This document shows, piece by piece, positions 17,629-26,348 of a stretch of DNA of 64,000 bases. Source of the DNA: Pseudomonas sp. GM18. GTDB lineage: Bacteria > Pseudomonadota > Gammaproteobacteria > Pseudomonadales > Pseudomonadaceae. Each line of letters begins with the position of its first letter. The first letter of the stretch is position 1. The position numbers and the translations under genes are program-made. The stretch lies in assembly GCF_000282195.1 (NCBI RefSeq), contig NZ_AKJT01000032.1:1-64000 (forward strand). Reading direction: 5' to 3'. The notes under the pieces are model-generated. The model ran no database searches, had not been told where the DNA came from, and saw nothing but the letters and a program-made list of their open reading frames with translations.

Positions 17629-20600
17629 GCCAGATCAATCGCCTGTCCAACGGCGGACGCATCGACCGCAACAAAGTGCTGAGCTTCACCTTCAACGGCC
17701 AGGTCTACAAAGGCTTTGAAGGCGACTCCCTGGCCGCTGCCTTGCTGGCCAACGGTGTCGACATCGTCGGCCGCAGCTTCAAGTACTCGCGCCCACGCGG
17801 CATCTTCGCCGCCGGTGCCGAAGAGCCGAACGCCGTGCTGCAGATCGGTGCGACCGAAGCCACGCAGATCCCGAACGTACGCGCCACGCAACAGGCGCTG
17901 TATCAAGGCCTGGTCGCCACCAGCACCAACGGCTGGCCAAGCGTGAACAACGACATGATGGGGATTCTCGGCAAGGTCGGCGGCAAGCTGATGCCACCGG
18001 GCTTCTACTACAAAACCTTCATGTACCCGCAATCGTTCTGGATGACTTACGAGAAGTACATTCGTAAGGCAGCAGGTCTTGGCCGTTCGCCGACCGAGAA
18101 CGATCCGGACACCTACGACTACATGAACCAGCACTGCGACGTGCTGATTGTCGGCGCTGGCCCTGCGGGTCTGGCGGCTGCACTGGCGGCTGCCCGCAGC
18201 GGTGCCCGTGTGATCCTGGCCGATGAGCAGGAAGAGTTCGGCGGCAGCCTGCTCGATTCCCGCGAAAGCCTCGACGGCAAACCAGCTACCGAGTGGGTTG
18301 CCAGCGTCATCGCCGAGCTGAAAAACACCCCTGACGTGCTGCTGTTGCCGCGCGCCACGGTCAACGGTTACCACGACCATAACTTCCTGACCATTCACGA
18401 GCGCCTCACCGATCACCTCGGCGACCGCGCCCCGATCGGCCAGGTGCGTCAGCGCATCCACCGGGTTCGCGCCAAGCGTGTGGTGCTGGCGACAGGCAGC
18501 CACGAGCGTCCACTGGTCTACGGCAACAACGACGTGCCGGGCAACATGCTCGCCGGCGCTGTGTCGACTTATGTTCGCCGTTACGGCGTGGCACCGGGCA
18601 AGAAGCTGGTGCTGTCGACCAACAACGACCACGCCTACCGCGTTGCCCTGGACTGGCTCGACGCCAGCCTGCAAGTGGTGGCCATCGCCGACGCCCGCAG
18701 CAACCCTCGCGGTGCGCTGGTGGAAGAAGCGCGCGCCAAAGGCATTCGCATCCTGACCGGCAGCGCCGTGATCGAGGCCCGTGGCAGCAAGCACGTGACC
18801 GCCGCTCGCGTTGCAGCGATTGATGTAAAAGCACACACCGTGACCAGCCCGGGCGAGTGGCTCGATTGCGACCTGGTCGCCAGTTCCGGCGGCTACAGCC
18901 CGGTGGTTCACCTGGCTTCGCACTTGGGCGGCAAGCCGATCTGGCGTGAAGACATCCTCGGTTTCGTACCGGGCGAAGCACCGCAGAAACGCGTGTGCGT
19001 CGGTGGCATCAATGGCGTCTACAGCCTCGGCGATTCGTTGGCCGATGGTTTTGAAGGCGGTGCTCGCGCTGCCAGCGAAGCCGGTTTCAGCGTGGTCGAA
19101 GGCGCACTGCCCAAAGCCCTGAGCCGTCTGGAAGAGCCGACTCTGGCGCTGTTCCAGGTGCCTCACGAAAAAGCCACTGCCCGTGCGCCGAAGCAATTCG
19201 TCGACCTGCAGAACGACGTCACCGCTGCCGCCATCGAACTGGCGACCCGCGAAGGCTTCGAGTCGGTCGAGCACGTCAAGCGCTACACCGCACTGGGCTT
19301 CGGCACCGATCAGGGCAAGCTCGGCAACGTCAACGGCCTGGCCATTGCCGCCCGTTCGCTGAACGTGACCATCCCGCAGATGGGCACCACCATGTTCCGT
19401 CCGAACTACACGCCGGTGACTTTCGGCGCCGTGGCCGGTCGTCACTGTGGGCACATCTTTGAGCCGGTGCGCTACACCGCGCTGCACGCCTGGCACGTGA
19501 AAAACGGTGCCGAGTTCGAAGACGTCGGTCAGTGGAAACGTCCTTGGTACTTCCCGAAAAACGGTGAAGACCTGCATGCCGCGGTCAAACGCGAATGCAA
19601 AGCCGTGCGCGACAGCGTCGGCCTGCTGGACGCTTCGACCCTGGGCAAGATCGACATCCAGGGCCCGGACTCCCGCGAGTTCCTCAACCGCATCTACACC
19701 AACGCCTGGACCAAGCTCGACGTGGGCAAGGCCCGTTACGGCCTGATGTGCAAAGAAGACGGCATGGTGTTCGACGACGGCGTGACTGCATGCCTGGCCG
19801 ACAACCATTTCGTGATGACCACCACCACCGGCGGCGCTGCACGCGTGCTGCAATGGCTGGAAATCTACCACCAGACCGAATGGCCAGACCTGAAGGTGTA
19901 CTTCACTTCCGTGACGGATCACTGGGCAACCATGACCCTGTCCGGGCCGAACAGCCGCAAGCTGCTCAGCGAAGTCACCGACGCCGACCTGAGCAACGAA
20001 GCCTTCCCGTTCATGACCTGGAAAGAAGCCCTGGTCGGTGGCGTGCCGGCGCGGATATTCCGGATTTCGTTTACCGGTGAGCTGTCGTACGAAGTCAACG
20101 TGCAGGCCGACTATGCGATGGGCGTGCTGGAAAAAATTGTTGATGCTGGCAAGAAGTACAACCTGACGCCATATGGCACTGAAACCATGCACGTGCTGCG
20201 GGCCGAGAAGGGCTTCATCATCGTCGGTCAGGACACTGACAGCTCGATGACCCCGGACGACCTGAACATGGGCTGGTGTGTCGGTCGCACCAAACCGTTC
20301 TCGTGGATCGGCTGGCGTGGCATGAACCGCGAAGACTGCGTGCGTGATCAGCGTAAGCAGCTGGTTGGCCTGAAGCCGATCGATCCGACCAAATGGCTGC
20401 CGGAAGGTGCGCAGCTGGTGTTCAACACCAAGCAAGCCATCCCGATGACCATGGTGGGTCACGTGACTTCCAGTTACCTGCACAACTCCCTGGGCTATTC
20501 GTTTGCCATGGGCGTGGTGAAAGGCGGCTTGAAGCGCATGGGTGAGCGAGTGTTCGCACCGCTGGCCGACGGTAGCGTGATCGAGGCGGAAATCGTTTCT

Positions 20601-20642
20601 TCGGTGTTCTTCGATCCGAAAGGCGATCGCCAGAACGTGTAA
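17625..20642 (+). CDS. soxA: Sarcosine oxidase alpha subunit
   Basis: This large subunit is 1005 residues. The N-terminal ~120 residues form a ubiquitin-like Fer2_4 fold without the cluster cysteines. A FAD/NAD-dependent pyridine nucleotide-disulfide-type domain follows (VGAGPAGLAAALAA near residue 175). The last ~390 residues are a GcvT-like aminomethyltransferase/folate domain that traps the C1 unit on THF. It overlaps soxD by 4 bp and is followed by a strong hairpin and then soxG. Confidence 0.96.
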   Translation: MSQINRLSNGGRIDRNKVLSFTFNGQVYKGFEGDSLAAALLANGVDIVGRSFKYSRPRGIFAAGAEEPNAVLQIGATEATQIPNVRATQQALYQGLVATSTNGWPSVNNDMMGILGKVGGKLMPPGFYYKTFMYPQSFWMTYEKYIRKAAGLGRSPTENDPDTYDYMNQHCDVLIVGAGPAGLAAALAAARSGARVILADEQEEFGGSLLDSRESLDGKPATEWVASVIAELKNTPDVLLLPRATVNGYHDHNFLTIHERLTDHLGDRAPIGQVRQRIHRVRAKRVVLATGSHERPLVYGNNDVPGNMLAGAVSTYVRRYGVAPGKKLVLSTNNDHAYRVALDWLDASLQVVAIADARSNPRGALVEEARAKGIRILTGSAVIEARGSKHVTAARVAAIDVKAHTVTSPGEWLDCDLVASSGGYSPVVHLASHLGGKPIWREDILGFVPGEAPQKRVCVGGINGVYSLGDSLADGFEGGARAASEAGFSVVEGALPKALSRLEEPTLALFQVPHEKATARAPKQFVDLQNDVTAAAIELATREGFESVEHVKRYTALGFGTDQGKLGNVNGLAIAARSLNVTIPQMGTTMFRPNYTPVTFGAVAGRHCGHIFEPVRYTALHAWHVKNGAEFEDVGQWKRPWYFPKNGEDLHAAVKRECKAVRDSVGLLDASTLGKIDIQGPDSREFLNRIYTNAWTKLDVGKARYGLMCKEDGMVFDDGVTACLADNHFVMTTTTGGAARVLQWLEIYHQTEWPDLKVYFTSVTDHWATMTLSGPNSRKLLSEVTDADLSNEAFPFMTWKEALVGGVPARIFRISFTGELSYEVNVQADYAMGVLEKIVDAGKKYNLTPYGTETMHVLRAEKGFIIVGQDTDSSMTPDDLNMGWCVGRTKPFSWIGWRGMNREDCVRDQRKQLVGLKPIDPTKWLPEGAQLVFNTKQAIPMTMVGHVTSSYLHNSLGYSFAMGVVKGGLKRMGERVFAPLADGSVIEAEIVSSVFFDPKGDRQNV

Positions 20643-20649
20643 TCGATCA

Positions 20650-20672
20650 CCCCCCGCGCCAGGCGCGGGGGG
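20650..20672 (+). other. Very stable GC hairpin between soxA and soxG
   Basis: CCCCCCGCGCC and GGCGCGGGGGG form an 11-bp inverted repeat around one base, 8 bp after the soxA stop. There is no T-run, so it is more likely an mRNA-stabilising or partial-attenuation structure than a terminator. Confidence 0.7.
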
Positions 20673-20700
20673 CGACAAAGAATTCAGGAACAGGTGCTTT

Positions 20701-21333
20701 ATGACCGCAGCCAATGTTTACCAACAACGCCCAACCACCGGGGCCAAGGCCGAGTCGTCGCTGCATCATGCCGACCTCGCCAGCCTGGTGGGCAAGGGTC
20801 GCAAGAACGCCGGCGTGATCGTGCGTGAGAAAAAACTCCTCGGTCACCTGACCATCCGTGGCGATGGCCACGATGCCGCGTTCGCCGCCGGAGTGCACAA
20901 GGCCCTCGGCATCGAATTGCCAGGTGCGTTGACCGTGATCATCAAAGGCGAAACCAGCCTGCAATGGATGGGGCCGGATGAATGGCTGCTGATCGTGCCG
21001 AGCGGTGAAGAATTCGCCGCCGAGAAAAAACTCCGTGAAGCGCTGGGCGACCTGCACATTCAGATCGTCAACGTCAGCGGTGGCCAGCAGATCCTCGAAC
21101 TCAGCGGCCCGAACGTGCGTCAGGTGCTGATGAAATCCACCAGCTACGACGTGCACCCCAACAACTTCCCGGTGGGCAAGGCTGTTGGCACGGTGTTCGC
21201 CAAGTCGCAACTGGTGATCCGCCATACCGCCGAAGACACCTGGGAACTGCTGATCCGCCGCAGCTTCTCTGATTACTGGTGGTTGTGGTTGCAGGATGCG
21301 GCGGCCGAGTACGGGCTTAGCGTCCAGGCTTGA
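20701..21333 (+). CDS. soxG: Sarcosine oxidase gamma subunit
   Basis: A 210-residue member of the SoxG family, structurally related to GcvT-type folds. Recognisable segments are MGPDEWLLIVP, LELSGPNVRQVLMK and LLIRRSFSDYWWLWLQDA. It completes the tetramer with SoxB, SoxD and SoxA. AGGAACAGG lies upstream of ATG 20701. It is followed by a REPIN before purU. Confidence 0.95.
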   Translation: MTAANVYQQRPTTGAKAESSLHHADLASLVGKGRKNAGVIVREKKLLGHLTIRGDGHDAAFAAGVHKALGIELPGALTVIIKGETSLQWMGPDEWLLIVPSGEEFAAEKKLREALGDLHIQIVNVSGGQQILELSGPNVRQVLMKSTSYDVHPNNFPVGKAVGTVFAKSQLVIRHTAEDTWELLIRRSFSDYWWLWLQDAAAEYGLSVQA

Positions 21334-21341
21334 GATTGCCT

Positions 21342-21431
21342 TCGCGGGCAAGCCTCGCTCCTACGGGATTCATGTCGACCATGAGATGTCGGAACGACGC
21401 GGTCCACCGTAGGAGCGAGGCTTGCCCGCGA
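21342..21431. repeat. REPIN, GGAGCGAGGCTTGCCCGCGA family
   Basis: A 24-bp arm (TCGCGGGCAAGCCTCGCTCC plus TACG) and its exact inverse are separated by 42 bp. This is a third REP family in the window, distinct from the two others, lying between soxG and purU. Confidence 0.9.
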
Positions 21432-21475
21432 TCAACCGCGAAGCGGTTGCCCATAACAACAGGAGTCACCGCACT

Positions 21476-22333
21476 ATGAGCCGCGCCCCAGACACATGGA
21501 TTCTGACCGCCGACTGCCCCAGCGTCCTCGGCACCGTGGATGCGGTGACCCGCTTTCTGTTCGAGCAGGGCTGCTACGTCACCGAGCACCACTCTTTCGA
21601 TGACCGGCTCTCGGGCCGTTTCTTCATTCGCGTGGAATTTCGGCAACCCGACGGTTTCGACGAACAAGCCTTCCGCGCAGGTCTGGCGGAGCGTGGTGAC
21701 GCCTTCGGGATGATCTTCGAGCTGACCCCGCCGAACTACCGGCCAAAAGTGGTGATCATGGTCTCCAAGGCGGATCACTGCCTCAACGACTTGCTCTACC
21801 GCCAACGCATCGGTCAGTTGTCGATGGACGTGGTCGCCGTGGTTTCCAACCACCCGGACCTCAAACCGTTGGCCGACTGGCACCAGATTCCGTACTACCA
21901 TTTTCCGCTGGACCCGAACGACAAGCCGTCGCAAGAGCGCCAGGTCTGGCAGGTGATCGAAGAGGCCGGCGCCGAACTGGTGATTCTTGCCCGCTACATG
22001 CAGGTTCTGTCGCCAGAGCTGTGCCGCAAACTCGACGGCAAGGCGATCAACATTCACCACTCCCTGCTGCCGGGCTTCAAGGGCGCCAAGCCGTATCACC
22101 AGGCTTATAACAAGGGCGTGAAACTGGTCGGCGCCACGGCGCATTACATCAACAACGACCTGGACGAAGGCCCGATCATCGCCCAGGGCGTGGAAGCCGT
22201 GGATCACAGCCACTATCCCGAAGACTTGATCGCCAAGGGGCGGGATATCGAAGGGCTGACGCTGGCGCGGGCCGTGGGTTATCACATTGAAAGACGCGTG
22301 TTCCTTAACGCTAACAGGACAGTTGTTCTCTAG
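21476..22333 (+). CDS. purU: Formyltetrahydrofolate deformylase
   Basis: PurU hydrolyses 10-formyl-THF to formate and THF, relieving folate trapping when sarcosine oxidation loads C1 units. The 285-residue protein has an N-terminal ACT domain (LTADCPSVLGTVD) and a C-terminal formyltransferase-fold domain with the catalytic stretch NIHHSLLPGFKGAKPYH and the downstream Asp in DLDEGPI. AGGAG at 21461-21465 is 10 nt from ATG 21476. It is placed between the sox genes and fdhA, as in other pseudomonads. Confidence 0.95.
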   Translation: MSRAPDTWILTADCPSVLGTVDAVTRFLFEQGCYVTEHHSFDDRLSGRFFIRVEFRQPDGFDEQAFRAGLAERGDAFGMIFELTPPNYRPKVVIMVSKADHCLNDLLYRQRIGQLSMDVVAVVSNHPDLKPLADWHQIPYYHFPLDPNDKPSQERQVWQVIEEAGAELVILARYMQVLSPELCRKLDGKAINIHHSLLPGFKGAKPYHQAYNKGVKLVGATAHYINNDLDEGPIIAQGVEAVDHSHYPEDLIAKGRDIEGLTLARAVGYHIERRVFLNANRTVVL

Positions 22334-22349
22334 CGTTTTTACTGCCTGA

Positions 22350-22394
22350 AAAGATCGCACGGCTCTGCAGGAGCTGCCGCAGGCTGCGATCTTT
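22350..22394. repeat. REP of the GGCTGCGATCTTTT family
   Basis: AAGATCGCA and TGCGATCTTTT flank GGAGCTGCCGCAGGC, forming a 45-bp hairpin in the purU-fdhA gap. Confidence 0.75.
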
Positions 22395-22471
22395 TGATTT
22401 ACCGAGCAATCAACGCGCCGCCGCTTCCTGGCGACGCGACCGCTACATAAAAACAACAGCGAGGTGAAAGC

Positions 22472-23671
22472 ATGTCTGGTAATCGTGGTGTGGTGTATCT
22501 CGGCGCAGGCAAGGTCGAAGTACAGAAAATCGACTATCCCAAAATGCAGGACCCACGCGGCAGGAAGATCGAGCACGGCGTCATCCTGCGCGTAGTTTCC
22601 ACCAACATCTGTGGTTCCGATCAGCACATGGTGCGCGGTCGTACCACCGCTCAGACCGGTCTGGTGCTGGGCCACGAGATCACCGGTGAAGTGATCGAGA
22701 AGGGCAGCGGTGTCGAGAACCTGCAGATCGGCGACTTGGTGTCGGTACCTTTCAACGTTGCCTGTGGCCGTTGCCGTTCGTGCAAAGAGCAACATACTGG
22801 CGTCTGCCTGAGCGTTAACCCGGCGCGTCCGGGTGGTGCCTACGGTTATGTCGACATGGGTGACTGGACCGGTGGCCAAGCCGAATACGCGTTTGTGCCG
22901 TATGCCGACTTCAACCTGCTGAAACTGCCGGATCGCGACCGGGCCATGGAAAAAATCCGTGACCTGACCTGTCTCTCCGACATCCTGCCCACCGGTTACC
23001 ACGGCGCAGTGACTGCCGGCGTTGGCCCTGGCAGCACGGTGTACATCGCCGGCGCCGGCCCGGTTGGCCTGGCGGCTGCAGCTTCCGCTCGCCTGCTGGG
23101 CGCTGCGGTGGTGATCGTCGGTGACGTCAACCCGATCCGCCTGGCCCATGCCAAGGCACAGGGTTTCGAAATCGCTGACCTGTCTCAGGACACCCCGCTG
23201 CACGAACAAATCGCCGCACTGTTGGGCGAACCAGAAGTGGACTGCGCCGTCGATGCCGTAGGCTTCGAAGCTCGCGGTCACGGCCATGCCGGCGTGAAGC
23301 ACGAGGCTCCGGCCACCGTACTCAACTCGCTGATGGGCGTGGTTCGCGTTGCCGGCAAAATCGGTATCCCTGGCCTGTATGTGACTGAAGACCCGGGTGC
23401 AGTGGACGCTGCCGCGAAAATGGGCAGCCTGAGCATCCGCTTCGGTCTGGGCTGGGCCAAATCCCACAGCTTCCACACCGGCCAGACGCCAGTGATGAAG
23501 TACAACCGCCAGTTGATGCAGGCGATCATGTGGGACCGCATCAAGATTGCCGACATCGTTGGCGTGGAAGTCATCAGCCTGGATGACGCGCCACGGGGTT
23601 ACGGCGAGTTCGATGCGGGCGTGCCGAAGAAGTTTGTGATCGATCCGCACAAGTTGTTTAGTGCGGCATAA
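22472..23671 (+). CDS. fdhA: Glutathione-independent formaldehyde dehydrogenase
   Basis: This zinc- and NAD-dependent enzyme oxidises formaldehyde, including that released by GbcA and by sarcosine oxidase. The 399-residue medium-chain dehydrogenase has catalytic zinc ligands in CGSDQH and GHEITGEV, the four structural-zinc cysteines in CGRCRSCKEQHTGVC, and the nucleotide motif GAGPVGLAAA. GAGGTGAAAGC precedes ATG 22472. An intrinsic terminator closes the run immediately after the stop. Confidence 0.96.
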   Translation: MSGNRGVVYLGAGKVEVQKIDYPKMQDPRGRKIEHGVILRVVSTNICGSDQHMVRGRTTAQTGLVLGHEITGEVIEKGSGVENLQIGDLVSVPFNVACGRCRSCKEQHTGVCLSVNPARPGGAYGYVDMGDWTGGQAEYAFVPYADFNLLKLPDRDRAMEKIRDLTCLSDILPTGYHGAVTAGVGPGSTVYIAGAGPVGLAAAASARLLGAAVVIVGDVNPIRLAHAKAQGFEIADLSQDTPLHEQIAALLGEPEVDCAVDAVGFEARGHGHAGVKHEAPATVLNSLMGVVRVAGKIGIPGLYVTEDPGAVDAAAKMGSLSIRFGLGWAKSHSFHTGQTPVMKYNRQLMQAIMWDRIKIADIVGVEVISLDDAPRGYGEFDAGVPKKFVIDPHKLFSAA

Positions 23672-23673
23672 AT

Positions 23674-23708
23674 AAAAAAACGGGCGGCCTTTGGGTCGCC
23701 CGTTTTTT
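23674..23708 (+). terminator. Bidirectional intrinsic terminator after fdhA
   Basis: AAAAAA then a CGGGCG / CGCCCG stem and TTTTTT. The symmetric A and T runs let it also serve the convergent gene ending at 23746. Confidence 0.92.
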
Positions 23709-23745
23709 ATATGAATCAAAGGTACTCAGTAAAAGGTACCCGGCA

Positions 23746-24096
23746 TTAGCTTGCCTTGAGCTTTAAGTATGGAACCGCTGTCTCGCCATTCTCTACTAAC
23801 GTTTTGCCGCCGTAGCTGCAGATGGAGCCATCAAAGCTTTCGGCTTTCAGTTCGTATTTTTTGGCCAGATAATCATCGTTGGTAGCCATTGTGACGCCGG
23901 TCCATGTTTTGCCATTGGCGGTCGCGGTGTATTTGTAACCTTCATTGAAAGGGGCGGGAATATTCTTGTCGTCACTTGTATAAGGCGATGATTTGATATC
24001 GCTCACTTTAGGGCAAGTGCTGACGTCTGCTGCATAAACATTGCCCATCAGCGCCATCATTGCAAACACACCCACCGCAATTTTGCTTTGCATCAT
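23746..24096 (-). CDS. Small secreted protein, DUF3757-like
   Basis: A 116-residue protein with a clear signal peptide (KIAVGVFAMMALMGNVYA, cleavage after AYA-type AxA). The mature part has two cysteines (STCPK and SICSYG) that could pair in the periplasm. A GYKYTATANGKTWTGV segment resembles DUF3757 proteins. ATG 24096 has GGAG 7 nt upstream on the minus strand. Its upstream region carries a near-palindrome also found before the orphan leader at 24532. The function is unknown. Confidence 0.75.
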   Translation of the reverse strand: MMQSKIAVGVFAMMALMGNVYAADVSTCPKVSDIKSSPYTSDDKNIPAPFNEGYKYTATANGKTWTGVTMATNDDYLAKKYELKAESFDGSICSYGGKTLVENGETAVPYLKLKAS

Positions 24097-24154
24097 TGTG
24101 TACTCCGTTACGTAATTGGAGTGCCAATGCTGGTGGGCTTTCCTTTTTGTGCCT

Positions 24155-24172
24155 ACTGTCAGATTTGATAGT
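24155..24172. promoter_or_regulatory. Near-palindrome upstream of the small secreted protein gene
   Basis: ACTGTCAGATTTGATAGT is two mismatches from the perfect palindrome at 24594-24611. It lies about 60-75 bp upstream of a signal-peptide start codon, as does the other copy. Size and symmetry resemble lux-type boxes, so a LuxR-family or similar dimer is a plausible but unproven binder. Confidence 0.5.
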
Positions 24173-24351
24173 TTTTTATGTCGATTTGAAATAATAGGAT
24201 GAATTATCTAGAACACTACAGAATAAGGTGTCTTTTTTTCTCATGTTCGTCCGATCTTTATTCGCGCAGTTTTCCCAAAACGGCCTACGCCCTACTATCA
24301 GGCAGCAAGCGCAGGCCTCATCGCACAGTCAGGGACCCGAAGGAGCCAGTT

Positions 24352-24474
24352 TCACTCGGGTCGTACCTCTTTGGCCTCCATTCCCTTCGCCGCACCTTTC
24401 TTTGGTTCGAAAGACACTGTCTGGCCCTCTTTCAGAGATTTAAAACCATCAGACTCTATATCTTTGAAGTGCAT
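24352..24474 (-). pseudogene. C-terminal remnant of a cold-shock (Csp) protein
   Basis: The frame from ATG 24474 to TGA 24352 encodes 40 residues containing SDGFKSLKEGQTVSFE and then KGMEAKEVRPE. This is the second half of a CspA-family cold-shock domain. The RNA-binding first half with RNP1 and RNP2 (KGFGFI, DLFAHF) is absent, so the gene is truncated. Its upstream end overlaps the orphan signal-peptide frame, showing that the remnant was joined to foreign upstream DNA. Confidence 0.75.
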
Positions 24475-24532
24475 AAGCGTAGCCCGCCATAACCACGACC
24501 GCGAAAACACTAGCGATAGTCTTCATCAACAT
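24449..24532 (-). CDS. Orphan signal peptide (truncated secreted-protein gene)
   Basis: Twenty-seven residues, MLMKTIASVFAVVVMAGYAYA then LQRYRV and stop. This is a complete signal peptide with an AYA cleavage site but no mature domain. AAAGGA lies upstream of ATG 24532, and the same palindrome and GTAGGCAC context as at the intact gene to the left precede it. It looks like the 5' end of a paralogue of that gene, broken by fusion to the csp remnant. Whether it is translated is unknown. Confidence 0.55.
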   Translation of the reverse strand: MLMKTIASVFAVVVMAGYAYALQRYRV

Positions 24533-24593
24533 AACGTGTATTCCTTTACCTTTATTCGGGTGTCCATGGTCGCGCTGATTTCTTGTGGTGCCT

Positions 24594-24611
24594 ACTGTCA
24601 GATCTGACAGT
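24594..24611. promoter_or_regulatory. Perfect 18-bp palindrome
   Basis: ACTGTCAGATCTGACAGT is its own reverse complement and is followed on the minus strand by AGGCAC, as at 24155-24172. It could be an operator of a dimeric regulator controlling the orphan leader, the downstream transcript on the + strand, or both. Confidence 0.6.
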
Positions 24612-24799
24612 TCTAGAAGACTTGTTCAGCGTCGGGATGGGGAATAGCCATTTTCAAGCGATGGCGGAGCGGCAGCCGGTTCGGTCATACCGTTCATCGG
24701 TTGCGTCCCAAGGGGCAGGTTTCATCGAGGCCACCTGGGGGAAAATGCCCGCGCAGATGAGGAACATGCCGGCGCACATCCGGTCCAATCGGCAGTTTT

Positions 24800-24825
24800 A
24801 CCGCTCCCGTTACCGAGCGGTTTTT
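24800..24825 (+). terminator. Terminator-like hairpin in the leader of the DUF2780 gene
   Basis: ACCGCTC and GAGCGGT form a 7-bp stem followed by TTTTT, ending 23 bp before the start codon. It would end transcripts coming from the 24.6-24.8 kb region, or act as an attenuator or small-RNA 3' end. Confidence 0.6.
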
Positions 24826-24847
24826 CATGGCACAAGAGGATGTCTGG

Positions 24848-25462
24848 ATGAACGTTTCACGCGGTTTTGCACTGGCATCGCTCATGGCTGTCGCTTCATT
24901 GACGACGCTGGCCGCCAGCCCGGCCTTTGCACAGTTCAGCCTCAGCGATGCGGTCAAGGCGGTGTCGACGATGCAGGACGACGAGGATGTTGAGGGTGTC
25001 GAGGCCGATGATGTCAATGGCATCGTGGCGGCGGCGCCCAAGGCGGCCGGTTTGCTCAATACCCTGGGCTCGCAACTCGACATCACCCCGGAACAGGCCA
25101 TCGGCGGCGCCGGTGCGATGCTGGGGCTGGCGAGGAATCAGCTTAGCGGCCAGGACTTCTCCGAACTGAGCAAAAACGTGCCGGGCCTCGCTCAGATCGC
25201 CGGCAACAGCGCGATCAGTGGTCTGACTGGCTTGGGTGGGCTGCTCGGTGCGGGCTCGGAGAAGAATGCGTTGCTCGATGGCTTGCTGGGTAACGTCAAG
25301 GACACCAAGGACCTGAACAACGCCTTCAGCGCCTTGGGCATGGACACCGGGATGGTCGGCGTGTTTGCCCCGGTGATCCTGCAATACCTCGGTCAGCAAG
25401 GCGTCGCCGGTTCGTTGCTGCAAAACCTCGGCGGGATCTGGGGCACTGGCGCCGGTAGCTGA
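24848..25462 (+). CDS. DUF2780-like exported protein
   Basis: A 204-residue protein. The signal peptide ends ASPAFA, followed by an acidic segment (QDDEDVEGVEADD), then Gly/Ala/Leu-rich helices such as ITPEQAIGGAGAMLGLARN and GMDTGMVGVFAPVILQYL. These are typical of the VcgC/VcgE-like DUF2780 family, whose function is not known. AGAGGA at 24835-24840 is 7 nt before ATG 24848. The stop lies one base before the convergent acyltransferase stop, so the two 3' ends have no separate terminator. Confidence 0.85.
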   Translation: MNVSRGFALASLMAVASLTTLAASPAFAQFSLSDAVKAVSTMQDDEDVEGVEADDVNGIVAAAPKAAGLLNTLGSQLDITPEQAIGGAGAMLGLARNQLSGQDFSELSKNVPGLAQIAGNSAISGLTGLGGLLGAGSEKNALLDGLLGNVKDTKDLNNAFSALGMDTGMVGVFAPVILQYLGQQGVAGSLLQNLGGIWGTGAGS

Positions 25463-25463
25463 G

Positions 25464-26348
25464 TCAGCCCTCGGCGCGTAGTGCCTGGATGCGCCGGTCT
25501 TTCTCGATCCAGAGCTGGTTGACCCAGTTCTGGATTGTTTCGCGAAACACCGGATCGTTTTCGTAATCGCCTTGCCACAGTGCCGGGTCCAGTTCGCGGG
25601 TGTGGATGTCGATGATCACCTTGGGCACGTTGCCGCTGAGCAAATCCCAGAACCCCGGAATCTTCTGCTGCGGATACACCACCGTCACATCGAGAATGGC
25701 GTCCAGCTGTTCGCCCATCGCCGCCAGCACGAACGCCACGCCGCCCGCCTTGGGCTTGAGCAGGTGGGTGAACGGTGACTGCTGCTGGGCGCTTTTCGCT
25801 GCGGTGTAGCGGGTACCTTCCAGGTAGTTGACCACCGTCACCGGCTGACGCTTGTACAACTCGCAGGCTTGTTTGGTGATCTCCAGGTCCTTGCCGGCCA
25901 GCTCCGGGTGCTTCTCCAGGAACGCCTTGCTGTAGCGCTTCATGAACGGATAGTCCAACGCCCACCACGCCAGGCCCAGGAACGGCACCCAGATCAGTTC
26001 TTTCTTGAGGAAGAATTTGAAGAACGGCGTGCGTCGGTTAAGTGCCTGGATCAGCGCCGGGATATCGACCCAGGACTGATGGTTACCGATCACCAGATAC
26101 GAGGTGTCGCCGCGCAGCTCATCGCCGCCGCGAATGTCCCATTGGGTGGGAATGCACAGACGGAAGATCAGCTTGTCGATTTCAGCCCAGGTTTCGGCAA
26201 TCCACATCACCGCCCACGAGGCGTAATCACGAAAGCGCCCGGGCAGGAGCAGTTTGAGCAGCGCGAACACCATCAAAGGCCCGAACAGGACCAGCGTGTT
26301 GAGCAATAGCAGCAGGGTAACGAGACAGCCGGTGAGCAGGCGGCGCAT
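25464..26348 (-). CDS. Lysophospholipid acyltransferase-family protein (YihG-like)
   Basis: A 294-residue membrane protein with an N-terminal hydrophobic pair of helices. The PlsC-type acyltransferase motifs NHQSWVD (NHx4D) and EGTRYT are present. It is inferred to transfer an acyl chain to a lysophospholipid or related acceptor at the inner membrane. The start at 26348 has AAGAG upstream. It stands alone upstream of a REPIN. The family also includes polynucleotide-adenylation-linked YihG, so the exact substrate is open. Confidence 0.88.
   Translation of the reverse strand: MRRLLTGCLVTLLLLLNTLVLFGPLMVFALLKLLLPGRFRDYASWAVMWIAETWAEIDKLIFRLCIPTQWDIRGGDELRGDTSYLVIGNHQSWVDIPALIQALNRRTPFFKFFLKKELIWVPFLGLAWWALDYPFMKRYSKAFLEKHPELAGKDLEITKQACELYKRQPVTVVNYLEGTRYTAAKSAQQQSPFTHLLKPKAGGVAFVLAAMGEQLDAILDVTVVYPQQKIPGFWDLLSGNVPKVIIDIHTRELDPALWQGDYENDPVFRETIQNWVNQLWIEKDRRIQALRAEG

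Noticed and set aside
17544..20714. Antisense open frame of over 1000 codons across soxA
   Set aside because: soxA is clearly coding on the + strand; the antisense frame is His/Val/Gln-rich shadow sequence typical of high-GC DNA.
21317..23719. Antisense 800-codon frame spanning purU and fdhA
   Set aside because: It crosses two known genes and a terminator and has no conserved motif.
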